Source: Eucommia ulmoides (lineage: Eukaryota; Streptophyta; Magnoliopsida; Garryales; Eucommiaceae). From it: DNA of 64,000 nt. The DNA is taken from positions 23,678,243 to 23,742,242 of the forward strand of contig CM028333.1 of NCBI GenBank assembly GCA_016647705.1, written 5' to 3'. This document shows positions 31,253 through 41,859 of the stretch, piece by piece. The translations under genes and the position numbers were made by a program. The notes beneath the pieces are model-generated. The model ran no database searches and was not told the origin of the DNA. It saw only the letters and a program-made list of their open reading frames with translations. Positions within the stretch are counted from its first letter, which is position 1. Every line of letters begins with the position of its first letter.

Positions 31253-32287
31253 TCAACAGGGTATTAGCCAACTTCTCGAACATGGAGTACCTTGTCTCAG
31301 TGTCCAGGAGAATTCTACTGGACTAGTATATCGACTTTGAACACCATTATATTCTCTCACCAGGGTTGCGTTTACTGTAGTTGAGGAGGCAAAAATGTAT
31401 AAGTACAACTTATTCCCTCCCTTCGGGGAGCTAAGTAAGGGAACCGAAGAGAGGTAGTGATTCAGAGTATAGAATGCAACATTACATTCATTTATCCAGG
31501 CGAAGTATTTATTCCCATGAAGTACTACGAAAAAGGGTAGACACTGCTCTAAAGATTTATATATGAACCGATTCAGGGCTGGAAGCCTGCCGGTTAGTAT
31601 TTGGACTTCCTTCTTCCAACGGGGAAGGGACATGCTTAGTATAGCAGTGATCTGGTTAAGGTTGATGTCAATTCTGCGCTAAGAGACCATATATATTCAA
31701 TGAACTTATTGGTAGACACGCCGAAGATGCACTTAGTGGGGTTGAGCTTTATACAATGGGCCCTCAGTGTGTTAAAACATTTATGTAGATATGCTAGGTA
31801 ATTGGAAGCTCCTGAGCTCTTTACTAGCATATCATCGATGTTGACTTCCATAGTTTTACCGATTTCCTCATTTATCATTTTGTTGCCCAACCTCTGGTAG
31901 GTGGCTCTGGCATTGCATAGGCCAAAGAGAATTACCTTATAATAGTATGTTTCTCTATCCATAATGAAAAATATTTTTCTATTGTCACGGGAGAACAGGA
32001 GAATCTGGTTGTAGTCGGCATAAACATCCCAGAAAGTTGAGAAGCTCGTGGCCTACCGTGGCATCGATGATTAGATCAATCCTCAACAGAGGAAATAAGT
32101 CCTTGGGGCAGGCCTTGTTAAGGTCCTTAAAGTCAATAGAGAGCCTCCACTTATCCTCGACCTTAGGAGCGAGCACGACATTAGACAACCAGTTTGGGAA
32201 CATCAGATCTTCCACAACTCTAGACTTAATCAATTTTTGTATTTCTTCTTCGATGATTTTCTGGCTCTCATGATGGAACATCCTCAT
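31253..32287 (-). pseudogene. Tat-like element 1 reverse transcriptase, frameshifted
   Basis: Three open pieces in shifted frames make up the RT. 32287-31985 has NWLSNVVLAPKVEDKWRLSI, DFKDLNKACPKD. 31962-31636 has VILFGLCNARATYQRL and the catalytic VNIDDMLVKS (usually VYIDDMLVKS). 31633-31253 has the connection domain (GRLPALNRFI, KYFAWINECNVAF). At least two frameshifts separate them. The enzyme would copy element RNA; this copy cannot be expressed as one protein. Confidence 0.87.
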
Positions 32288-32673
32288 CTTCTTTGATGGT
32301 GTGGGTCTGCAAGGATCCTGTGCATGGACACTCTTGAATCAATTCCTAGGAGCTTACCGTAAGACTAGGTGAACGCATCAACATTTTCTTGTAGTAGCTT
32401 GGTAAGCTCAGCTCGTTGTTCTAGGGTGAGCTTGGCTCCCACTCTAACCATCATTTCTTTAAGAGTTGGGTGAATTGATACTTTGACCAAATCTTCATGT
32501 GGGTGGGGGCCTGGTTCATCATCTCTGGGGTGATCAATGAACACCAGGATTTCTTCAGTGTCTGGGGTCATTAGCTCTGGAGTTACTAGCTTAAACCCTT
32601 GGAGTCTAGGCCCCGCCGTTGGTTTTTATTTATTCTGCTCCACTGCTTTCCGGGCACAAGCTCGTGATGCCTC

Positions 32674-33031
32674 CTAGTTACCTTTAACTTCTCCTACCCC
32701 TTGATTGGCGGGGAATTTCATAGCTTGGTGGTACGGAGAGCAAAACGGCGTTGAAGACTGAAACTGTCGGCTACCCATAATAGCATTGTAAGGCGACGAC
32801 CTGTCCACTATTAGGAACTTGGTATACACCATCGATGACCTTGGATTTTTCCCAACCATGACAGACAGAGATACCCCTCCGAGGGCATTGACTACTTTTT
32901 CCCCAAAATTGACTAGGGGAGACTTAGTGGGCTGTAAAGCACCGACCTCGATCTTTAGCTTGTCAAAGGCCCAATTAAAAATGATGTCAATCGAGCTTCT
33001 TCCATCAACCAAGACGCGCCCCATTCAGTAA
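32674..33031 (-). pseudogene. Tat-like element 1 aspartic protease region
   Basis: The open frame reads RVLVDGRSSIDIIFNWAFD, where the active-site DxGSS motif (normally VDGGSS) has Arg in place of Gly. KFLIVDRSSPYNAIMGSRQF follows. Protease matures the Gag-Pol polyprotein. The altered motif suggests inactivity. Confidence 0.8.
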
Positions 33032-33524
33032 TGATTAACTAGGGCCATGATGACCAATGTGTCATTGTGGGGTATTTGCACTCCTCGGAGGTTAACTTGA
33101 TTTAAAGAAATGATGTTGTGTAAGGCCGCATCAACCACGCTCACCTACAATATGTCCTCGTTAGCTTTCCTTTTGGATTTCTTCTCGTACCTCTTCCTGG
33201 AGGACGATGTTTCTCCCCCAAAGTTGAATCCATCATGGATGACGTTGATCTCTCTATCCACGCGTTATTGATTATCCTCGACCTCATCCCTCTAGAGTTA
33301 TGGACAGTTGCGGTTCTCCCATCTTCTCTGGGCCCGATGTTCTCCTAGGGTGTCATCCATTTCAGGATGCTCTAGATTTTCTCTCCAGACATAGTTCCCG
33401 AGATAGCCTCTTTGGATAAGAGCTTTAATATCCTACCAGAGCTGAAAGTAGTTTGTTGTAAGATGGCCTTGATCTTAGTAGAACTCATAGTACTTAGTCA
33501 TTGACCTTCCGATTGGCTTTCTTC

Positions 33525-35250
33525 TCAGCGGCGATGGAGTAGGGAAGAAATCATGCCTTGAGTTTTCCACAAATATAGAGGCCATCGAGGCCGTAGCCAG
33601 AGTGAACCCTTGCTTGCGATGCCCTGGGAGAGAAAGTGGTCTCCTATTCTCGAGGAAGGCTCATAATCGCCTTTCAACTTGTAATCTTCTCGAACCTTGG
33701 TCCTGATTTGGAACCCTATTTCTCGGTTCCTTCTGCTTGTTTGTCCCTTCCCTATCTTTTTTGGTTGTAGCATAGAGGTCAGCATTATGAACCTAGTTTC
33801 ACGATTTAGGGTTTGATTGAGAGTGGGGGGCAGGATTCGAACAAAGATCATAGGATAACCTCTAGTGCCTGAGCCCATCAACAAAGGCATTTAGTGCCAC
33901 GCCTTCAGGGAGTTCATCGCACGCATTGGCTTCTTGGTTGAAGCACTCAATGTAAGCTCTTAAGGATTCACCTGGCTCATACTGGAGATTAAGGACATGA
34001 GTAGGGGTGTGCATGGGTTGGGTTGGGGGTATTTTGGACAAATCTGAGACTTGACCCAAATGTGTCACGTCGGGAATTTCCAAATCTGATTTCCAAATTC
34101 GAATTTGGTCAAAATTTAGTCATTGGCGAGAAACAAAACTTTGAACAGATTCATAACTCAGGAGTAGAAAAAATCTTACAATAGAATACCGATTCAACAG
34201 AAACAAAGCACCAATCGATCTATAAAAAATCTAAGAACAGATTCTTCTGAAATAAACATGGCATTAGAACAAAAACGTAGAAAGATTCAAAAACAAATAC
34301 GTGCTCAGTGCTCATGCCTAACAATTTTCATTACATCTTCTCCAATTCTTCAGACGATAAACCTATTATGAGATAATACTCATGGAAATTGAAGATGGGA
34401 ATCGAAAATTAGGGTTGTCATGATAATAGATCAGATCGATTAGATCTACATGAGAATCGAAGAAATCGAAGAAGAAGAATTGAAGAAGAAGAAGAGGGTA
34501 AGAATAGCATAAAACAAGAGAGAAGAAGAAGAGGTGAAGATGAAAAATGAAAAACGAAGAGGCAAAGACGAAAAACAAAGAGGCTAGAGGACAGCTGGAC
34601 GATTTGTGGATTTAGAAATTACGAAGGCATTGAAGACTTAAGAGTAGTAAATTGCGAAGGAGGATAAAGCGGCGACTACACAGAAAGTGCGAAGGCATTG
34701 AAGAGCAGTAAATGAAGAAACCCTAATCTATGTAAGCACTAAGGTTAGGTTGGGTGATAACGGGTTTGGTATGACCAAACCCGTTATTCGACCCTATACC
34801 TGAGAAATTAAGAGTTGTCCACCCAATATCCAACCCTATATATCACAGGCCCGATTTTTACAGGCCATGTCTGTCGGTGCATCCAGGTGGGTCGGGCCGT
34901 CCACAGGCCTAGACATGAGCCATAGTCTTCAGCCTCTACGAGAGTAACTGAAATGAGCTAGGAACAATAGCTCGACCTCCTAGAATGTAGAAATAGATAC
35001 TGGCCTCATGCCCTGAAACCAGGCCCTTATTGTCCTTGTAAGGGTGATGGGAAAAGCTTTGCATCACAAGGCCACAAAATCTACCTAACTGTCCATATGA
35101 GACTTGAACATGGATAGACAGTAAACCAGATTGGATGTCCCATCGTATAGACTCATCTGGGGGTGAGCAAAACATCTCGACACCATTTCTTCCAAAACCT
35201 CTTCTACAAAATCAAGACCTCACCTCCATTATAAAGTCTTGTCCTGCTCG
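33525..35250 (-). pseudogene. Tat-like element 1 gag, split by a hAT element
   Basis: The upstream part (about 35200-34920, minus) contains YDGTSNLVYCLSMFKSHMDS and FPITLTRTIRAWFQGMRPVS in shifting frames, the start of retrotransposon gag. It resumes after the hAT insertion as LNLQYEPGESLRAYIECFNQ, then CDELPEGVALNAFVDGL (34083-33862), and the C-terminal part continues to about 33525. Gag makes the capsid. The hAT insertion at 34002-34911 lies exactly within the gag homology, with its duplication in coding sequence. Confidence 0.82.
34002..34911. mobile_element. hAT non-autonomous element inserted in gag
   Basis: A perfect 8-bp duplication GACATGAG (33994-34001, 34912-34919) flanks ends TAGGGGTGTGCATGG and the complement TAGGCCTGTGGACGG (11 of 15 match). 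Gag sequence is contiguous across it when one duplication is removed. Near the ends are GGTTGGGTTGGG and GGTGGGTCGGGCC words. No transposase was seen in 910 bp. The element at 42576-43604 has similar ends. Confidence 0.9.
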
Positions 35251-35997
35251 TCCTCCGTTCACCTCCTAAATGTGGGCTTCCATGTTAATCAGGAAAAGCT
35301 CCACGGCTTCCTGTGCTCGAGGCTCCCCCCATAGATGGTTGCCCACAGCTCGGGCCACAGTGTAATGGGAGAGAGATGGGAGAAAAACGAGAGGAGTTGA
35401 AATTTAACATTCGTGTCGTCCCCTAGAATCAGACCTCACTGGCTGATGGAGAGCTCGACCATCGGGAAACGTTGACAAGTCCCTTACTGCATATCCTGGT
35501 GCTACCATGGTGCCCTCTCTAGTCTTGTAGACTCGTGGTTACAAGATAGAGGGTGGTCCCTAGGCGCACGACTATTTGGATATTCTATACGAACTTCATG
35601 GTATGGGGGTCACTACCCACACCCTGTAGTCTAGAAAAGTGGTCCCTCTTGGACGGGAGGCAGCGGCAGGCGCGAGAGGAAGAGCTGCACACATGACATG
35701 AACTCGCCCATCTAGCACTCAAGGAGATCCATTTGAGATGCTTCTACAGTTCTCAAGGTCTATTCCGTAGCCCTAAGTGGTAGGGTAGATGGCCTTGTCT
35801 GGTCTTGGGGGCAGTTATCCTCATTCATGGGAGCCGGGGGGGTGTGGCCTTGGAGTTTTCAACATATTATCTAATTCTTTTGTTCTGTGTTTGTCTGTCT
35901 GACCAGTCCTTTTGATAATCCAAGCTCAGCTAAGCAGAGAACAATGATCAAGAGAAGACGTTTTGCACGGTTTCCACAGACGATACCAAACTGCTAG

Positions 35998-36773
35998 TGT
36001 CCTAAAGTGATTAACACCTCGAGTATGGTCTAATCAGGTGACAAGTGGATCCTTTTGGTGAGTTAGAAATTCTTCTAGTAAGATGTAACTGTTATCCTCA
36101 GGGACTGACTTGCTGAAGTCAAGAATCTTGCCCTTCATGGAGTGGTACCTGCACAAGGCTGAGTTGGGATTTGTCTCGGTGAAATCCCTCCAGCGTAAGA
36201 GTAAGGGCTTTGAGGGAAGAGGTATAAAAACGTATCAAGTATGTAAATAGCAACTAAGCTTTACCTCGGGCTTGCATAGCCCCTGGCATTTATAGGCGGT
36301 GGAGATCATTAATTTTACCTAATCGGGCTTAAACACGGTTAATTAGGCAAAATAATGTGTTTAGCCAATAATCCGGGGCCTTTAGGAGATAATCACTGGT
36401 CTTGGGCTTTCGGGACTGTCTAGAAAAGCCCGCAGGCCTCTTCAGGCCTGTGGAGGAGTCTTTGTGGAGGTGACCAGATATATATGGAGTTATGGAGGAG
36501 AAACGAGCTAAAAATGGTATGTCGTTTGAGATAAACAGCCAAGTCCTTGAAGTTGGCTGCCTAGAGTCATGACACAAAAATCTGGGTGGCAGTGTCCCTG
36601 CAATGCACATTGTTCCCCCCTAGGTACAACAGAGATTCTAGGGGAGGAGTCTTGGTCAGCGCATGCTCCTGCATGGCACTTTCGAATCCTTCATGTGGCC
36701 ACATCATGGCGATGGTAGACATGTGGCTGGGGCCCTAGTGTTGGCTCGGTAACGTCCAAAAATACTCTCATCA
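35998..36773 (-). repeat. Tat-like element 1, 5' LTR
   Basis: A 776-bp LTR starting TGTCC and ending CTCATCA (plus-strand reading). Just inside (minus strand) lies TTTGGTATCGTCTGTGG, the probable primer-binding region, so this is the 5' LTR. A regulatory TATA-like TTTATAGG lies in the central part. Confidence 0.87.
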
Positions 36774-37164
36774 ATTTTAAATAATGCAAAAATGAACAAT
36801 TGACTAACTAATAAAGAGTAATTAACTGGAATAGAATTACATTTATAATAATCATCGTTTAAGTTGAATATAATATATGTGAATTACTAAAAAAAAGAGG
36901 CATCCAAAAACCATATAAGTAAATGATAGATTGGATAAAAGGATGAGTATAATTATAATTTTAGTACTTCTTCTCAAACTTCCACCATTTTTTCTTTATT
37001 TTCATCCCAAATTTAAAAGAGAATAAATAATAGGGAAAAATAGATTTTATTTATTTTTAATCATTTTTTTCATTTCCATTCCATTTTTCTCCCTACCAAA
37101 CAATATTTTTCTTTTTCATTTTTCGCCCTTTTTTCCCCCATCCACCTAACCAAACATACCCTAA

Positions 37165-38190
37165 AATATTTTCTACATTTGACATAGTGAAATTTTTAAT
37201 TCATGAATATTTTGATTGATTATTATTTTCAACATAGTGACATACAACCTTTTCTTCTCCTGCTCTCTCTCCAATCATTTATTAAAACTCTCTCTCTCTC
37301 TCCAACTATTAATTACATGGGGTTTTATGATCAACTACTGATATTAGTTTTTAAGATAGAGTTTTTCGGAGGTTTGATCAACTGCATGAATAATTTGACG
37401 TCTTCCAACAGTACACCGGTAATGGTAGATGACTACTTTGACTGCACAGATGGGAAGGATGTCAACATCTGCGGAGCAGATGCATGGGATGATGGAGTAG
37501 TTAAACCCGTATTGCTTGCAACAGCCTTTTAAATCTTACTATCCCCCTCCTAACCCATTCTGAATGTTATGTAATTTTAATTTGAACATGATTCACAAGT
37601 CGGATTTTTTTTTTTAATGTTTGTAATAGTTTATTTTGGATTTAGATAATTTTGATCGTGTTATTTTTTGATTTGGTGATTTTGATTATTTTCCCTATTG
37701 TTGGAATCAATTTTAGTAGTGTTTCATTATCTAAGTTTATATCTATTTCTCCATCTCAATCTCAAATGATCTTAAAACTAATTGAATAGGATTTATCAAA
37801 TACATGGAAATTATTTTGGCTTATCACTAATATAAGATATAATAATGGATAAAACAATCCTTTTTATTTTCTTAAAAATTTGAGATAATTGGCATGATTT
37901 ATATTTAGATATTGCATGATTTGGAATAATACAACATTCCATGATTTTTAAAAATATCTCCCCACTTTTTAAGATTACAAAGGAGGCAAGACTAAGATGC
38001 ATTCAAAGATGTTTTAAGAGTCATCATATGTTTTTCAATTTTTATTTTTTTTTTGCTTCATCATGCATTCATGCTATATTTCTTGATACATTCATATTGT
38101 AGAAATACAGGTTTAAATACTTGGTACTTCAAAAAAAATCTCATTATGAATCTAATTAGTTAAAAAAGACCAGTTCTCATATTCAGGGAG
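37165..38190 (+). other. AT-rich intergenic sequence; small ORF not recognised
   Basis: A 109-codon plus-strand ORF (37203-37532) ends with DDYFDCTDGKDVNICGADAW. It has no recognisable domain. It might be a small gene remnant, but context offers no support. The remainder is AT-rich without features. Confidence 0.35.
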
Positions 38191-38195
38191 TTTGG

Positions 38196-39578
38196 TGATA
38201 GGTGTGATTTATCTATTTATTCCCAAATCGGTTTTGTAAGTTTTAGAGTATTTTTATAGTTCTTTTATATGTTTTAATACGTTTATATTCTTTTTGTTAT
38301 AAATCAGGTGTATGGGGTGAAAAAGCATGAAAATGGTTCATAAACAATCAAATTGGATCAAGAACGATGGAAGAACGGTGGGAAAACATGCACAGAGGCA
38401 ATATTTAGAACAACAGCCCACCGCCTAGGTGGTGAAACTGCAGAGAGGCGCCTAAATCTGCTGGAAGCTCACCGCCTAGGTGGTGAAACTATAGAGAGGT
38501 TCTTGAATCCACCGCTTCCTCCACCGCTGCAACGAAGATCAAACCGACATGCCCACCGCCTAGGCGGTCACTCTGCACCAGATTTAGATATTTTTTTAGG
38601 ATATTTTTGTTTCTTATTTCTTCCCCATTTCTTTCCTCTGGCCATTAGATCTCTATTATACTTAGGATATTTTAGAGTGAGGTTTTGGGAGTGTTCAACC
38701 AATTCTGAAGGAGAAAAACACATTGCGAAGAAGAAGAAGCGATCCCGAAGCGTTTTTAGCGGCAAATCTTCAAACTAAGGCTAAATTTATTTCGTTTCTT
38801 CTTTATTTTCTTAACTTCGGTAGTTAGTTGAGCATGTTTAGCTCCATTTTCATTGTATAAACGGTTATGGCCATGAGCTAAACGGGATTTTGTCTAGGGA
38901 TTAATAATATGTATAAAAGTGTTGTTTTTTGAGTTTGTGTTTCGTTAATGGTTGTTCTTCGCTATTTTGATTTTGTTTATCGTATTTTCATGATTATATG
39001 CTTAGATAGATATATTGAGAATACGGGATTTGACACTCGGGAGAAGTAACTCCGAATTCGGATTAGGGTAAACACAATACAACAATCTAACGACCCGGGA
39101 GGGCGTTAGAAAGTGTGCAATCAATGACGTTGGGGCGAGACTCATGTGATTATGTGTTAGAAAAGGCATTCAAGGGAGACTTCAGCGTCAACGCGAAATC
39201 ACATATTCGCTCGCTTTACACTCGGAAGAGGGAGTGAGCGAGTTTACGATACAGAGATTGTCAAATAGGTCGAACACCATTAACTTAAGTCAAACGAGAT
39301 CGAACACGTATTTGTAAACCAAGTTAATCCCTAGACAATTCTTTTCCCTAAAACATCTCATATTATTAGTATAAATTAAATTTAGTTATATTAGTTTAGT
39401 TTATATTAATTTTATATACATTCTTTTCACCTAGATAAAATTAGGTTATGATAATCGCGGTACTTAATAATAATCTCAACCAATCCCTGTGGACACAATA
39501 CCCTTACCCTCCCCATCTATACTAAAACTTGACCCGTACACTTGTGGTGAAAGTGGCGTGCGTAAATACGCGCCACCA
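38196..39578. mobile_element. Solo LTR, palindrome-bearing family, second copy
   Basis: It starts TGATAGGTGTGA, ends CGCGCCACCA, and is flanked by a perfect 5-bp duplication TTTGG (38191-38195, 39579-39583). It is homologous in reverse orientation to 22156-23874. A TATAAAA at about 38916 may be a promoter TATA box. No flanking coding region of its own exists. Palindromes of the CACCGCCTAGGTGGTG type occur at about 38420, 38470 and 38553. Confidence 0.85.
38418..38570. repeat. Three spaced CCGCCTAGG[T/C]GG palindromes
   Basis: CACCGCCTAGGTGGTGAAAC occurs near 38420 and again near 38470, and CACCGCCTAGGCGGTC near 38553, in otherwise AT-rich sequence. Each centre is CCTAGG. Copies in the related LTR differ at spacing but keep the core. 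Confidence 0.8.
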
Positions 39579-39640
39579 TTTGGTTTTATATTTTTAATGA
39601 GAAACATCAAGTTAATTTTCATCATTCAAAAGGGGAAGAT

Positions 39641-41009
39641 TGTTAACCCTAAAGGATTCAAGTCCTAATTTGATGGTTTTGATGATTCAATTAACTTGGA
39701 TGTTTGTTTGGAATAATATTATGCTTGAGATATGTGTATAGTATTTAAAGAATATTAGTCAAAATTATAGTGGACCAAGATAGTGAATTATCAAAATGAG
39801 ATGCATTAAATAAGAAGATAAATGATCAAGATGATGTAGGACAATGACAAGATGAAGATATTTTTTGAAGAATTATTTTTTATATTATTAAAGAAAAACA
39901 ACATTTATAATGTTAAATTCATGATAACCTGACTAAGATTATTCACTTGTGCGTCAATATGCTATTAAATGCTTATATATGTATTATATGTATGATTTTG
40001 TGTTTAAAAGTGCTTTAGTTAAAATCAGCTAACTGGCCTAAAAATTCAGTTAGTTGATTGTAATAGAATTTTGAAAATATAAAAATTGAGATCAAACGAT
40101 CAATAGAATAGGAGGTCAGTAGATTGGTTAATTCAGGGAGCAAAACATTTGTAAAAGAAATTGAAACAATTGACTGATTAGGTGAACGATCGACTGGTTA
40201 ATTCAAGTTCCCAGAGATTTTGAAGTATGAGGCAAAACGGTCAGCTGGTCACGAAAGGCAATTGACTGATTCAATTAGGTTCCTAGAACTTTTGAAAGAT
40301 TTCCTCAAACAATCAACTGGTTTGTATAGGCAGTCGACTGATCAATACTGATTTTTTAAAATTTTGTGAACGTTTTTCAGAGATCTTTTTGCCTCTATTT
40401 TAATTACAAGTTTTTCTAAATTATTTTATTTTTAAATATTTTGAAATGATTATATTTAATTAGAAATACTTTTTATGAAAAATATTTTTAGAATTTAGGG
40501 TTTTAGAAGAAATTTATTTCGATCCTCAAACTTTCTAATTTTGTGATACATTTGGTGAATCTTTGTGACGTATATTTTTTGCCAGAGTTTTTTACTATTT
40601 TAAGGCATGAATCTGAACTTAAAATAGTCTTGATTTATGGTCAATAATTGTTATGTATTGGGTCAAAGTGGGGTTTAAAGGAGAGATTTTTTGGGATATC
40701 TTAACTAATATAGTCGTTGGAGATGCTACGTTTTGACTTGATAAAATCAAATTTGAGAGATTTTAAAAAGAAAAATATCATATTTTTTAAAGAGAAAAAG
40801 TGTGGAAACTCAAATATTCAAAGAAAGTTTGAAATTCAGTGAGAAAATCTATTTCAACTATTGTATAATCTTTAGAATATTTTTCAAAAGGAAAAACGTA
40901 CATTGAAGATCATTTGCGAAACTGTATTCTGCTTTGATCCAAAGTTTTGTAATGGGAATTCAGTCAGCTTGTTTTGGTTTAAATCTTAATCTCTTTGTGA
41001 TATACATAC

Positions 41010-41061
<52 letters not shown>

Positions 41062-41721
41062 GCTTTATACTGTACTTATTTGTGATTAGATCTTGAGCTT
41101 ATTCTTGAAATCAATCTTTAAATATGATAAAATTGTCTATAAAAGTCAATGGTATTTATTTTAGAAATCAATTTCTGAGTTAAAATGATTTGAAATCTCT
41201 AGTATATTTGATTATTTGCAGATTATGTTAAAATCCAGATTTGTATAACCACGATTGATAAATTGTTTATCTTGTGAATCGTGCAATATTCTATCACCTA
41301 GTTCAGGCTGTCAATTGAATTTATCTTTACAAGTGTTTAGTAGAAACTCTTTGTGAGAAAAAACAAAGATTTTTTTTTTGTTTATTGTTGTGAGGTTGTA
41401 GCTCAAACCTAAACGTACTTGATTTGAGTGAGAGTGTGATGGGATATAAAGGGAACTTACTCAATTGAGATTATATGGGTTTGATTCTCACATAAGGAGT
41501 AATTCTCTGTGAGAGTTTAGAGGAGTAGAAGTAGGCAAGAGTAACTTGCCAAACTACTATAAATTTTTGGTGTCAAGTATCTCTATTCCTATTTGTTTGT
41601 GTATGCCTAAAAATAACATTTCCATGTTTAATCAGATAAAATCGACTAGGAATTAATTATTTGATTCAAAATTTTAAAACTATCCAATTCACCTCCTCTT
41701 GGGTAGACCTTTAGGCAAACA
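39641..41721 (+). mobile_element. SIRE/Maximus-like copia LTR
   Basis: It is preceded by a polypurine tract AAAAGGGGAAGAT (39628-39640) and starts TGTTAACCCTAAAGGATTC. Its right end CAATTCACCTCCTCTTGGGT is typical of the 3' end of large copia (SIRE/Maximus) LTRs. The interior repeats CAATTGACTGATT/GATCGACTGGTT words and contains a CATA/TA microsatellite (40998-41056). Internal coding sequence is absent, so this is an LTR plus a few internal bases. The right end is approximate. Confidence 0.6.
40998..41056. repeat. CATA/TA microsatellite
   Basis: Five or so CATA units followed by about 18 TA units, within the SIRE-like LTR. Confidence 0.95.
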
Positions 41722-41859
41722 GATTTCAATAAACTTTGAGTTCTATGTTTTCTAACGATTTTCTCATTACTGTATCAATGTAGATGTATGTGAATTTCCT
41801 AATTCAATTAGTGTGTACTTGTTGTAGATGTATTTGCACTCTTCACGATATATTAATTT

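Larger units (their letters stand above)
21470..36773 (-). mobile_element. Tat-like Ty3/gypsy retrotransposon 1 with antisense ORF, coding-damaged
   Basis: Two LTRs enclose about 12 kb. The minus-strand order is gag (about 35200-33525), protease (33031-32674), reverse transcriptase (32287-31253), RNase H (30896-30660) and integrase (about 30250-29230), the gypsy order. Downstream come a roughly 40-bp tandem repeat, an ORF on the opposite strand (about 26270-28340) and a roughly 170-bp tandem array, then the 3' LTR. An antisense ORF after pol and tandem repeats near the 3' end are features described for plant Tat-lineage elements. Frequent stops and frameshifts make it inactive. A matching 5-bp flanking duplication was not found. 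Confidence 0.88.
19720..37161. mobile_element. MITE split by Pack-MULE 3 and Tat-like element 1
   Basis: The left end AGCTATATTTGGTTGGA and the complement of the right end GGGTATGTTTGGTTAGG agree well, and TAA flanks both (19717-19719, 37162-37164). Removing the two large insertions leaves about 0.63 kb, with GGAAAAAG-type words near the left end and CTTTTTC-type words near the right. The TAA/TTA duplication suggests a PIF/Harbinger-like element. The repeats are short and imperfect, so this is tentative. Confidence 0.5.

Noticed and set aside
37203-37532. 109-codon ORF as a secreted peptide gene
   Set aside because: It lies in AT-rich MITE and intergenic DNA, has no clear signal peptide or homology; too weak to call.
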